Source of the DNA: JAHBVL01 sp964461025
Lineage (GTDB): Bacteria; Chloroflexota; Chloroflexia; Thermomicrobiales; UBA6265
DNA length: 64,000 nucleotides
Direction: 5' to 3'
NCBI GenBank assembly: GCA_964461025.1
Contig: CAYWSE010000010.1
Coordinates: forward strand, 6,203-70,202
The position numbers and the translations under genes were made by a program. Each line of letters starts with the position of its first letter. Position 1 is the first letter of the stretch. Of this stretch, positions 46,834 through 55,069 are shown piece after piece. Under the pieces are notes generated by a model. The model searched no databases. It was given only the letters and a program-made list of their open reading frames with translations, and was not told where the DNA came from.

Positions 46834-49260
46834 CTACGCGACACCATGGCGGACCGCGTATACGGCGACCTCGATCAGCGACGCAGAGTCGGGAAGTCCC
46901 CATTTTGCTTTGACGACGTCAATGCGATTGTAGATGCTGCTCTGGCGCACGCCATGCGTCGCCGCGATTTCCTTGACGGAGTGGCCCTGAACGATCGCCT
47001 GTACTGTGGCCAGTTGTATGTCGGAAATGGCGCTCTTCAGTTCTTCCGACCGGTCGAGAAAACCGCGATCCCAGCGTGGAGCGATCATCGCCAGCGGCAA
47101 CTGATCGGCAGGCGTCAGGCGAGACCGCAGATCGAATGCGATATTCCGCAAATCCGCGAGCGCTGTTTCGAGGTCGGGACCCGCTCCCGTTTCCATCGGC
47201 GCCGGGTTCTGGACGACCCCGGCAATTAACATTTGATCGCGGATTCGTTGGTAGTCGATGCGATTGTCGGGATTTGCAATACCGATGCGCTGACAGATGC
47301 GCAGCGTTTTTTCGACGATCGAGATCGCCAGTTCCGGTTGATCGGCAAAGGCAAACCATGCCACGGTGGCTGCACCAGCCATTCCCTGCGCGACGTTGTG
47401 CCAGGTTTCACGGCTGTTGCGGCCGTGTCGCCGGACACCGGCCGCGAAGGCTTCGGAGTGGGCATCGATGGCGTCAAGAAACAGGCCCTGATGACACCGG
47501 ACATCGCCGAGCGAGCGCTGCGAATTGGCATAGCCAATGGCGGCGCTTGTTTCGCGGCCGAGCACCACGGCCTCCTGCGCCAGCGCCGCGGCATGCTCGA
47601 TTTGTCCGAGCTGCACTGCCGCCAACGCCAGGTTCTCAAGAATGTCGACCTGCCAGGGACGATCTTCATATTCCGGCTGGCGAAAAACGGCAAGCGCACG
47701 TGTGCTGTAGTCGACCGATTTCTCGAATGCTCCGAGGTTCAGGAAGATATAGCCGAGTATGGCATGCCCTTCAGCAATACCAGTCAGATCATGGAGCTGA
47801 CTGGCGATGGCCAGTCCTCGCTCGGCCAGATCGCGCGCGCTCTCGCTGTCGCCGATGATCATCGAGAGCAGCGACGTGGCGACACACATCTTGACAAAAA
47901 TCTGCGAGTACTCCTGTTCCCGGCTGTGCGGCAGATTCATCGTCGCCAGCAGCCATTTCAGCCCTTCGCTTGGCTGCATCGTCAGATACCAGAAGTCAGC
48001 GAGCACAGACGCGATGTTCTGCGCGCGGTCGACGTCCTGATCGTCGATCATCCACCTGAGCGCCTGAAGCAGATTTGCCTGTTCCAGGTACATCATCTGT
48101 TCGTGAAAGACGCCTTCACCGGTGAAGATATGCGGGTCGAATGGCGTGCGGTTGACCGAGCGGACGAGTGCCACCGCCCAATCACCGAACCGGGAGCGAA
48201 GATCGCCGAATTCACCTTCCCGTTTCGCCTCCTGAATCGCAAAGTCGCGCACGGGCTCAAGAAGCCGGAAGCGGGGGTTGTGCCGCATGCTGGTCGACAC
48301 CGTGAGCAGCCGGCAATCGATAAGCGCCGTCAGCTGACCCTGCGTGGCGCCTGTCAGGTCGACCGCCGCCTCTCGGCTGAATCCCCCCGAGAACACGCAC
48401 AGCCGGCGAAAGACCGACCGCAACGGCTGATCGAGCAACCGGTAGCTCCACGCAATGGTTTGCTCCATGGTGCGATGTCGTTCGGGGGCGTGCCGCCGGC
48501 CCTGAGTCAGGATCGACATCCAATCAGTCGTCTGATCGGCGATTTCTTCGATCGACAGGAGCCCGACTCGCGCGCCAGCCAGTTCCAACGCCAGCGGAAT
48601 CCCATCGAGCCGCTGGCAAATGCGAATCACCGATCTCCACGATTCGTTCCAATCAACCGATGGAGCGTGCTGCAGGAAGTACTGGATGGCCGGGTATTTG
48701 TCGAAATCAACATCGCGGGAGGGTTCGAACTCGACCGGGAACTCCAGCGGTCCTACGTCAATGATCCGCTCTCCATCCAGATGAAGCGGAGCAACGCGGC
48801 TGGTGACAATGATCCGGACGCCGGGGCAATATTCGAGCAAACGCTGTAAGAATGGCGTGGCGTCGAAGAGCTGCTCGAAGTTGTCGAGCAGAATCAGCCG
48901 ATCGTCGTCGCCGAGCCAGCGAATGAGATCCGTCTCGCTGTCACCAGACTTGTCCAGAATACCGACGGCGCGGCCAATCGCAGCGGCGAGAAGGGTGGGA
49001 TCGCGGATCGATTCGAGACCGACGATCGTGACGCCTCTCGGCAACCAGTCTGCCAGCCGGTGAGCCAGCGCCAGACTGAGCCTGGTCTTGCCAATGCCAC
49101 CAGGTCCAGCGAGCGTCAGCAGGCGAGCGTGCTGGTCGACGAGGATGCTGGTCGCCAGTTCGAGATGGGATTCCCGCCCGATGATGGGGCTGATTGGAGC
49201 CGGCAAGTGATCCGCGGAAAAGCTCGTCACACCCGTTGCATTCTTGTTGGCACGATGCAT
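46834..49260 (-). CDS. NB-ARC/TPR regulator with LuxR-like HTH
   Basis: An 808-residue signal-transduction ATPase. Near the N-terminus IIGRESHLE precedes Walker A GPGGIGKT (52-59) and Walker B RLILLDNFEQ (121-130). RTMEQTIAWSYRLLD is the conserved winged segment after the NTPase. The middle is TPR-like helical repeats, and the C-terminal 57 residues form an HTH (VKEIAATHGVRQSSIYNRID), close to LuxR-type. Such proteins regulate transcription in response to unknown signals. It shares its core with the TIR protein at 55064. Confidence 0.85.
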   Translation of the reverse strand: MHRANKNATGVTSFSADHLPAPISPIIGRESHLELATSILVDQHARLLTLAGPGGIGKTRLSLALAHRLADWLPRGVTIVGLESIRDPTLLAAAIGRAVGILDKSGDSETDLIRWLGDDDRLILLDNFEQLFDATPFLQRLLEYCPGVRIIVTSRVAPLHLDGERIIDVGPLEFPVEFEPSRDVDFDKYPAIQYFLQHAPSVDWNESWRSVIRICQRLDGIPLALELAGARVGLLSIEEIADQTTDWMSILTQGRRHAPERHRTMEQTIAWSYRLLDQPLRSVFRRLCVFSGGFSREAAVDLTGATQGQLTALIDCRLLTVSTSMRHNPRFRLLEPVRDFAIQEAKREGEFGDLRSRFGDWAVALVRSVNRTPFDPHIFTGEGVFHEQMMYLEQANLLQALRWMIDDQDVDRAQNIASVLADFWYLTMQPSEGLKWLLATMNLPHSREQEYSQIFVKMCVATSLLSMIIGDSESARDLAERGLAIASQLHDLTGIAEGHAILGYIFLNLGAFEKSVDYSTRALAVFRQPEYEDRPWQVDILENLALAAVQLGQIEHAAALAQEAVVLGRETSAAIGYANSQRSLGDVRCHQGLFLDAIDAHSEAFAAGVRRHGRNSRETWHNVAQGMAGAATVAWFAFADQPELAISIVEKTLRICQRIGIANPDNRIDYQRIRDQMLIAGVVQNPAPMETGAGPDLETALADLRNIAFDLRSRLTPADQLPLAMIAPRWDRGFLDRSEELKSAISDIQLATVQAIVQGHSVKEIAATHGVRQSSIYNRIDVVKAKWGLPDSASLIEVAVYAVRHGVA

Positions 49261-49369
49261 CTGACGCTGTCAGTTCCTTCTCGCTGAGAACTGACGTGGC
49301 CGGTGCGAACGATGTCAGTCTACGTGATGGCGAACAGAGGTGCGGGTTCGCCAAGTTCTTCACCGAAAC

Positions 49370-50491
49370 TTAAGATGAAGCATACTGAAGAATTGCGTTT
49401 TCTGCTCGCTCTCTCCCCTGAGGCGTCAGCTCGAGCACTCCGGAGATCTCTTCGATCAGCCCGTGCCGGCGAGCCTGCTGAACGATCTGTGAGGTGAATC
49501 CAGGATCCCATCGCAGGTGATTTTCCAGACCGTCGATCCGGTTTTCCTCCCGCGCCACCGCCGTGCCTTCGTGGTTCAGGAGATGAATCGTGAGCATCGT
49601 CTGGCCGAAATCGAGTCTCTGCTGATGACGACGCAACAGCGACGCGACGACTCCCCGCTGCGGCGCCAGCAACAGCACCACCACGAAGAGCAGACCAACC
49701 ATCGAAGCCATGGCGCCCGCGATCGAAGCATCGAGCAGATGCGCCACCCAATAGCCAAGAATCGCAGCAGTAATACCCAGCAGCACACTCAGCAGAATCA
49801 TCTTCCGGAGATCGTCTGTCAGCAGATAGGCAGCGGCGGGAGGGCCGATCATCAATGCGACGACCAGAATCGACCCCACTGCGTCGAAGGCGCCGACCGC
49901 GGTAACCGACACCGAAGCCATCAATCCATAGTGGATCGCCGCTGGGGCCAGTCCAAGCGTTGCCGCAAGACCCGGGTCGAACGTAGCGATCTTGAGCTCC
50001 TTGAAAAAGAGCCGCACCAGGCAGAGATTGGCAATGAGAATCGCGCCCATGATCCACAAGCCACGTGGACCAAGATCCCAGCCCGAGACGATGACGCGGT
50101 CGAACGGGGCGAAGGCAAGCTCTCCCAGCAGCACGGCGTCGATGTCGAGGTGAACATTGTCGGCAAAACGGGAAATGAGAATGACGGCGATGCTGAAGAG
50201 CAAGGGGAAGACAAGACCGATGGCCGCGTCTTCGCGCAGCAGCCCTGTGCGCTGCAGCATCTCGACGAGCACAACGGTGAGCAGACCGACTGCGGCAGCG
50301 CCGGCGATCAGCAAGGGAGAAGTGGTGCTATCAACGAGAAAATAGGCGAGCACGATGCCGAGCAAGATCGAGTGACTGATGGCGTCGCTCATCATCGCCA
50401 TCTGGCGAAGCACGAGAAAGACGCCAGGAATCGCACAGGCCGCGGCGGTCACAGCCGCGATCAGCTGGATATCGAGCTGAGCAGCGCTCAT
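49370..50491 (-). CDS. Metal ABC transporter permease with C-terminal winged-helix tail
   Basis: A 373-residue protein. The first 270 residues are an ABC-3 family Zn/Mn permease with eight or nine helices (FLVLRQMAMMSDAISHSILLG, VGLLFVVVLLLAP). The last 90 residues are soluble and look like a winged helix of DtxR/MntR type, with WDPGFTSQIVQQARRHGLIEEISGVLELTPQGRERA. The ATG at 50491 overlaps the previous stop by ATGA. The tail may sense the metal or bind DNA, which is inference. Confidence 0.85.
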   Translation of the reverse strand: MSAAQLDIQLIAAVTAAACAIPGVFLVLRQMAMMSDAISHSILLGIVLAYFLVDSTTSPLLIAGAAAVGLLTVVLVEMLQRTGLLREDAAIGLVFPLLFSIAVILISRFADNVHLDIDAVLLGELAFAPFDRVIVSGWDLGPRGLWIMGAILIANLCLVRLFFKELKIATFDPGLAATLGLAPAAIHYGLMASVSVTAVGAFDAVGSILVVALMIGPPAAAYLLTDDLRKMILLSVLLGITAAILGYWVAHLLDASIAGAMASMVGLLFVVVLLLAPQRGVVASLLRRHQQRLDFGQTMLTIHLLNHEGTAVAREENRIDGLENHLRWDPGFTSQIVQQARRHGLIEEISGVLELTPQGRERAENAILQYASS

Positions 50492-51522
50492 TGCTCCCTC
50501 ACCAACCGGGGTCCGCCGTGTGCCGCGTCGGCTTCCTCCATTGCTTTGAGCAGGATGGCCCGGCGGCGGCGGCGGTCGAACCAGACCCAGATCAGTCCAC
50601 GATTGGGGGCAATGAGCAGAGAAATGGCGACGATCGCCGTCACCACCACCACAATGGTCGGTCCGGTCGGCATCCGCTCCGTTGTGCTGCTGATTGTCGC
50701 GCCGGTGACGCCGGAAAACGCGCCGACGATGGCCGCCAGCACGACCATCACGCCGAGCCGGTCGGTCCACTGTCGAGCCGCAGCGGCCGGAGCAACGATC
50801 ATCGCGCTCATCAGGACCACACCGACTGCCTGCAACCCCACAACAATGGCAATCACGATCAGCGAGGTCAGCACGACATCGAGACCGCGCACCGGATAAC
50901 CGGATGTGGCGGCAAAATCCTGGTCGAAACTGAGGAGTTTGAATTCTTTCCAGAGGAACATCAGGATCGCCAGTGCGACGAACCCGAGTCCAGCCATGAT
51001 CTTCACATCGCGTTCGACGAGCGTGGCGGCCTGACCGAAGAGGAATTTGTCGAGTCCGGCCTGCGACGCATCGGGTTCGTGCTGGATGAATGTCAGGAGC
51101 ATCAGGCCGAAACCGAAGAAGACCGAGAGAACGAGACCAAGAGCGCTGTCGAACTTGACGCGGGACAGCCGCACGATACTCATGATCGCCAGCGTGGCCA
51201 GCCAGCCAGCGATCGCCGCTCCGGTCAGGAGAACGAGATTGTCCTTGCTGCCCGTGATCATATAGGCGATCGCGATACCCGGCAGCGCGGCATGCGACAT
51301 CGCATCGCCGACCAGACTCTGCCGCCGCAGCACGGCGAAACAACCCATCGCCCCTGCAACAATCCCGAGCACTGATGCCCCGAGCGCGACGGTGCGGAGG
51401 GTGTAATCGTTGATCAAGTCGTCAAGAACGCCGGTCACCAGGGTTTCGGGCAAGAGGCAATAGGCAATAGGCAACAGGGCGTTGGCTATTGCAGAAAGGG
51501 GGTTTGAAAGAAGGTCGATCAT
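50488..51522 (-). CDS. Metal ABC transporter permease
   Basis: A 344-residue ABC-3 permease (GCFAVLRRQSLVGDAMSHAALPG, LIVIAIVVGLQAVGVVLMSAMIV). The first 28 residues from the ATG at 51522 are largely specified by heptamer array C, and no ribosome site is visible there; a GTG at 51438 would start close to the family N-terminus. So either the array was recruited as an N-terminal extension or the real start is downstream. Confidence 0.85.
   Translation of the reverse strand: MIDLLSNPLSAIANALLPIAYCLLPETLVTGVLDDLINDYTLRTVALGASVLGIVAGAMGCFAVLRRQSLVGDAMSHAALPGIAIAYMITGSKDNLVLLTGAAIAGWLATLAIMSIVRLSRVKFDSALGLVLSVFFGFGLMLLTFIQHEPDASQAGLDKFLFGQAATLVERDVKIMAGLGFVALAILMFLWKEFKLLSFDQDFAATSGYPVRGLDVVLTSLIVIAIVVGLQAVGVVLMSAMIVAPAAAARQWTDRLGVMVVLAAIVGAFSGVTGATISSTTERMPTGPTIVVVVTAIVAISLLIAPNRGLIWVWFDRRRRRAILLKAMEEADAAHGGPRLVREQ
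51448..51489. repeat. Degenerate heptamer array C
   Basis: Six 7-base units, mostly AGGCAAT and AGGCAAC, inside the annotated 5' end of the permease gene. On the coding strand they read ATTGCCT, matching units of array E upstream in the same operon. Confidence 0.75.
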
Positions 51523-51531
51523 TGGCGATTG

Positions 51532-52434
51532 CTAGCTCGCGTCTTCCGCAGGCAGGGTCTCGGCTGCGGTCGGCGAACCAGTTAATACCACCTCCGGGGT
51601 GCCGTTTTCCGGGTCCTGGGCGCCATTCTTGAGAATCGCAACGATGCCGCCGTAGGTCAGCCTCAGGTTTTCTTCAGTGAAGACCTCCTCGACCGGTCCG
51701 CAGGCGATCCGGCGGACGTTGAGCAATGTCACCCAGTCGAAATACTCGTTCACGGTCTGCAGATCGTGGTGCACTGCAACTACGGTCTTGCCGGTGGCGC
51801 GCAGCTCGCGAAGAATTTCGATGATTGCTCGTTCGGTGGTGGCGTCGACGCCTTGAAATGGCTCGTCCATCAGATAAATTTCCGCTTCCTGGGCGAGAGC
51901 GCGAGCCAGGAAGACCCGTTGCTGCTGGCCTCCGGAGAGCTGGCGAATTTGCCGGCCGGCGAAGCTTGCCATTCCGACTTTGTCCAGTGACTCCATCGCC
52001 TTGTCGCGCTCTTTGCGGCCCGGCCTGCGGATCCAGCCAAGCGCGCCATACTGCCCCATCTCGACAACATCGAGCACATTCGTCGGGAAGTCCCAGTCGA
52101 CACTGCCTCGCTGTGGCACGTACGCAACGGCAGAGCGACGTTCCCTATACGGTCGTCCCTGGACGAGAACCTGGCCGGATACCGGTTCGATCAGACCGAG
52201 AATGCATTTGATCAGCGTCGTTTTGCCCGCGCCGTTTGGTCCGACGATCGCCATCAACACACCGGACGGCACGGTAACGTCGACATCCCAGAGCACCGGC
52301 TTTTCGTGATAGACCGCCGTCATGTCTGCGACGTCGATGGCGGGGAAAGAGCCTCGTGGTCCGTGGTCCGAAGTCCGGAGTCCGGGGTCCTCAGTTCGTG
52401 GGTCGTAGACCGTAGGCCGTGGATCGTTGCTCAT
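51532..52434 (-). CDS. Metal ABC transporter ATP-binding protein (ZnuC/MntB type)
   Basis: A 300-residue ATPase: Walker A GPNGAGKTT, signature LSGGQQQR, Walker B IYLMDEPFQGVD. Residues 1-28 do not belong to the family and come from heptamer array D; they read as rough heptapeptides (DPRPTVY, DPRTEDP). AGGA lies before the ATG at 52434 and no usable start exists between the array and the domain, so the repeat is probably translated. Works with the two permeases downstream. Confidence 0.88.
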   Translation of the reverse strand: MSNDPRPTVYDPRTEDPGLRTSDHGPRGSFPAIDVADMTAVYHEKPVLWDVDVTVPSGVLMAIVGPNGAGKTTLIKCILGLIEPVSGQVLVQGRPYRERRSAVAYVPQRGSVDWDFPTNVLDVVEMGQYGALGWIRRPGRKERDKAMESLDKVGMASFAGRQIRQLSGGQQQRVFLARALAQEAEIYLMDEPFQGVDATTERAIIEILRELRATGKTVVAVHHDLQTVNEYFDWVTLLNVRRIACGPVEEVFTEENLRLTYGGIVAILKNGAQDPENGTPEVVLTGSPTAAETLPAEDAS

Positions 52435-52438
52435 CGTT
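52355..52438. repeat. Degenerate heptamer array D
   Basis: Twelve units in uninterrupted 7-base phase, for example CGTGGTC, CGAAGTC, CGTAGGC. It covers the first 27 codons of the metal importer ATPase gene. Since 84 bases is a multiple of 21, the array gives a whole number of heptapeptides and keeps the reading frame. Confidence 0.85.
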
Positions 52439-52453
52439 GCCAGTTCCTGATTC

Positions 52454-53434
52454 TCATTTCCCTATTGCCCATTGCCTTTTGCCCATTGCCTCTGTCCTCA
52501 GCGCCCCGGCAATCGTGTCGATGTTGTGCGTGACCATGCCAATGTAGGTTCCTTCGAACGTTCCCGCGTCGCCCATCGCGTCGGAGAAGAGCGATCCGCC
52601 GATCTGGACGTCGAATCCGCGGTCGCGGACGGCTTCCTGCAAGGCTTCAATCGTGCGGGGAGAAACGGATGACTCGACGAAAATGGCGGGGATTTGTCGT
52701 TCGACGATGACATCGGCGAGATCCTGAATATCGCCCGCGCCCGCTTCGGTCGACGTGCTGACGCCCTGAATGCCCATCACCTCGAACCCATATGCTCGCG
52801 CGAAATAGGAAAACGCATCATGGGCCGTGATCAGCACACGTTGCTGCTCGGGAATGCTGGCCGCCTCCTGGAGAACGTAGGCATCGAGCTCGGCCAGCTG
52901 CTGCTGGTACGCGTCGGCGCGGGCAACGTAATCCTGAGCGTGGGCAGGGTCAAGACGAACGAGCGTGTCACGCACTGCCTCCACCGCAATCGACCAGAGC
53001 TCGACATCGAACCAGACATGTGGGTCGTATGCGCCAACACCTGTACCGACAACGATGCGTTGTTCGACCGGAATGCGTTCGGCAACCGCAACGGTGACGA
53101 TCTGATCACCCATCTTTTCGAAGACTTCCGCCAGTTTCGCTTCCAGGTGGAGCCCGCTGTAGAAGATCAGATCGGCAGCGCCAATGCGCTCGACATCTCC
53201 TTCGCTCGCCTTGTAGGTGTGCGGATCGATCCCTGGTCCCATCAGCGTCGTGACTTCAACACGATCGCCACCGACATTCTTGACGATGTCGCCAACCATT
53301 CCGGTGGTGGCGACGATGTCGATTTGAGATTGCTCGGAGAAATCGGGTGTTGCCGCCTCTTCAACACGTCCGCATCCAGCCAGGACAAGGACCACCCCGA
53401 AGAAGGCGAACAATGGAGTTTTCGTGAATCGCAT
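52454..53434 (-). CDS. Metal ABC transporter substrate-binding lipoprotein (ZnuA/TroA-like)
   Basis: A 326-residue cluster-9 binding protein. LVLAGC is a lipobox with Cys21. Metal ligands: His72 in DPHTY, His139 in DPHVW, His205 in TAHDAF and a C-terminal Asp near SLFSDAMGD; a His as third ligand points to Zn or the Zn/Mn TroA type rather than the Glu of strict Mn binders. The C-terminus (MGKRQWAIGK) is encoded by heptamer array E and lies beyond the family domain. ATG 53434 is preferred over a TTG just before it. Confidence 0.9.
   Translation of the reverse strand: MRFTKTPLFAFFGVVLVLAGCGRVEEAATPDFSEQSQIDIVATTGMVGDIVKNVGGDRVEVTTLMGPGIDPHTYKASEGDVERIGAADLIFYSGLHLEAKLAEVFEKMGDQIVTVAVAERIPVEQRIVVGTGVGAYDPHVWFDVELWSIAVEAVRDTLVRLDPAHAQDYVARADAYQQQLAELDAYVLQEAASIPEQQRVLITAHDAFSYFARAYGFEVMGIQGVSTSTEAGAGDIQDLADVIVERQIPAIFVESSVSPRTIEALQEAVRDRGFDVQIGGSLFSDAMGDAGTFEGTYIGMVTHNIDTIAGALRTEAMGKRQWAIGK
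52456..52497. repeat. Degenerate heptamer array E
   Basis: Six units, such as TATTGCC, CATTGCC and ATTTCCC, which begin at the stop codon of the metal-binding protein gene and encode its last dozen residues. Only 17 bases separate it from array D. Confidence 0.8.
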
Positions 53435-53478
53435 CAAGAGTTCATTCGTGAGTGCAAACGAAGAGCCATTCCACCGGA

Positions 53479-53514
53479 ATGCTAGGACTATGACGAGATT
53501 TAGTCAAGGCTAAT
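53479..53514 (-). promoter_or_regulatory. Metal importer promoter with DtxR/MntR-like operator
   Basis: On the minus strand TTGACT (revcomp 53502-53507) and TAGCAT (revcomp 53479-53484) are 17 bases apart and give a leader of about 38 bases. The -35 box is inside ATTTAGTCAAGGCTAAT (53498-53514), whose TTAG...CTAA half-sites resemble DtxR/IdeR/MntR boxes. Repression by metal-loaded regulator is the likely meaning. Confidence 0.65.
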
Positions 53515-53540
53515 CATGATCGCGACATCGCTACGAGATG

Positions 53541-53639
53541 TAGGGAGACGGCTTGTCCGTCTCCTTGCTCATTAACAGCGGACTCGACTCCGGAAACGAC
53601 CATCGCTGCCGTTGAGGAGGCGCACGAGGCGCCTCCCTA
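53541..53639. repeat. 99-base intergenic element with TAGGGAG ends and two hairpins
   Basis: TAGGGAG at 53541-53547 and CTCCCTA at 53633-53639 are inverted ends. Inside, GGAGACGG/CCGTCTCC (53544-53551, 53557-53564) and GGAGGCGC/GCGCCTCC (53616-53623, 53629-53636) each form an 8-bp hairpin. Looks like a small non-coding repeat of the REP/MITE kind. The rest of 53438-53794 holds only the promoter described above. Confidence 0.55.
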
Positions 53640-53794
53640 CGACCAGACACGAATGGAAATCATCCAATGGCCGAAATGACGAAAACGTGAATCGCCCCTC
53701 CTCGCCCGTTGGTGCCTTACAAGCGGAGGGAGTGGCTTGGCTATGATTTCGACCAGGGAGCCGGGAATGGAGCAGAGGCGAAGGGGAAATCTGC

Positions 53795-55069
53795 ATGTGG
53801 TCGCGTCTTGAGCAGGTGCGACAATCGCTGATCGTGCGGGAAGCGGCGCCAGATGCGCGAATTCTGCTGACGGCCCGCGGCAGCCGGGCACTGGGCGATG
53901 GGTTCGTCAGCGTTCTCCTCCCACTGCACCTGACTCAACTTGGTTTCAGCACGCTGCAGATCGGCGCTATCGCGACAACGACGTTGCTCGGTTCAGCGAC
54001 GCTAACCCTGGCGATCGGCATGATTGCGATCCGGCTGCGTCTCGACCAGCTGCTCATCCGGGCCGCACTGCTGATGATGGCGACGGGCATCGGGTTCGCG
54101 CTGGTCGACAACTTCTGGCCGTTGATCGTCGTGGCATTCGCCGGAACCCTGAATCCGTCCGGCGGCGATGTCAGCGTGTTCCTGCCCACCGAGCAGGCGA
54201 TGCTGACGCGCACCGTGCCAAGTGCGCGTCGCACCGATCTCTTCGCGCGCTACAGTCTGGTTGGGTCATTGATGGCGGCGTTCGGTTCGCTCATTTCCGG
54301 ATTGCCGGAATGGGTTGCCAATCGCTCGTCCGTTTCGCTGGACAGCGCCATCGACGGCATGTTCCTTCTCTATGCGGGTCTTGGTTTCGTCGCGCTGCTC
54401 CTGTACACGCGCCTGACCAGCCCAGCAGAACCGCGGCAACAGGAGGCGCGAGCGCCGCTGAACGAGTCGAAATCGGTCGTCTACCGGCTGGCGGCGCTGT
54501 TCAGTCTCGATTCGTTCGCAGGAGGATTTGTCGTCCAGTCGATGCTTGCGCTCTGGCTCTTCGAGCGTTTCGATCTGTCGATCTCGACAACCGGGACGAT
54601 TTTCTTCTTCACCCAGCTGCTGACGGCGTTTTCGTTTCTGGTTTCCGCACGGCTGGCGCGGCAAATCGGTCTGGTCAACACCATGGTCTTTACGCATCTG
54701 CCGGCGAATCTCTTCCTCATTGCCGCCGCATTCATGCCGCGCGTCGAGCTGGCGGTAGCCTGCCTGCTGATGCGCGCCATGCTCTCGAACATGGATGTGC
54801 CGGCCCGAACCTCCTATGTGATGGCTGTGGTCACAGCGCCGGAACGGCCCGCGGCGGCGAGCATCACAAATGTGCCGCGCAGTCTGGCTGCGGCGTTCGG
54901 GCCGTTCATCTCCGGCTGGATGCTGGGGCTCTCGACTTTTGGCTGGCCACTGGTGATCGCCGGATCGCTCAAAGCGACCTACGACCTGATCCTTCTGCGC
55001 ATGTTTCAGCAGGTGAAACCACCGGAGGAAGGACAGGAGGAAACCACACCCAGAACCGGGTCATCATGA
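53795..55069 (+). CDS. Major facilitator superfamily transporter
   Basis: A 424-residue MFS protein with about twelve hydrophobic segments, starting ARILLTARGSRALGDGFVSVLLPLHLTQLGFS. Conserved half-repeat loops are present but no substrate-specific motif. GAAGGGGA precedes the ATG. Its end overlaps the convergent TIR gene by six bases. Confidence 0.85.
   Translation: MWSRLEQVRQSLIVREAAPDARILLTARGSRALGDGFVSVLLPLHLTQLGFSTLQIGAIATTTLLGSATLTLAIGMIAIRLRLDQLLIRAALLMMATGIGFALVDNFWPLIVVAFAGTLNPSGGDVSVFLPTEQAMLTRTVPSARRTDLFARYSLVGSLMAAFGSLISGLPEWVANRSSVSLDSAIDGMFLLYAGLGFVALLLYTRLTSPAEPRQQEARAPLNESKSVVYRLAALFSLDSFAGGFVVQSMLALWLFERFDLSISTTGTIFFFTQLLTAFSFLVSARLARQIGLVNTMVFTHLPANLFLIAAAFMPRVELAVACLLMRAMLSNMDVPARTSYVMAVVTAPERPAAASITNVPRSLAAAFGPFISGWMLGLSTFGWPLVIAGSLKATYDLILLRMFQQVKPPEEGQEETTPRTGSS

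Noticed and set aside
47233..48849. 538-codon open frame on the plus strand opposite the NB-ARC/LuxR gene
   Set aside because: Antisense shadow of a GC-rich gene; no family resemblance, Arg/Asp/Gln-heavy composition, no ribosome site.
49517..50899. 460-codon open frame on the plus strand opposite the metal permeases
   Set aside because: Composition is Gln/Asp/His/Arg-rich as expected from the reverse strand of membrane-protein genes.
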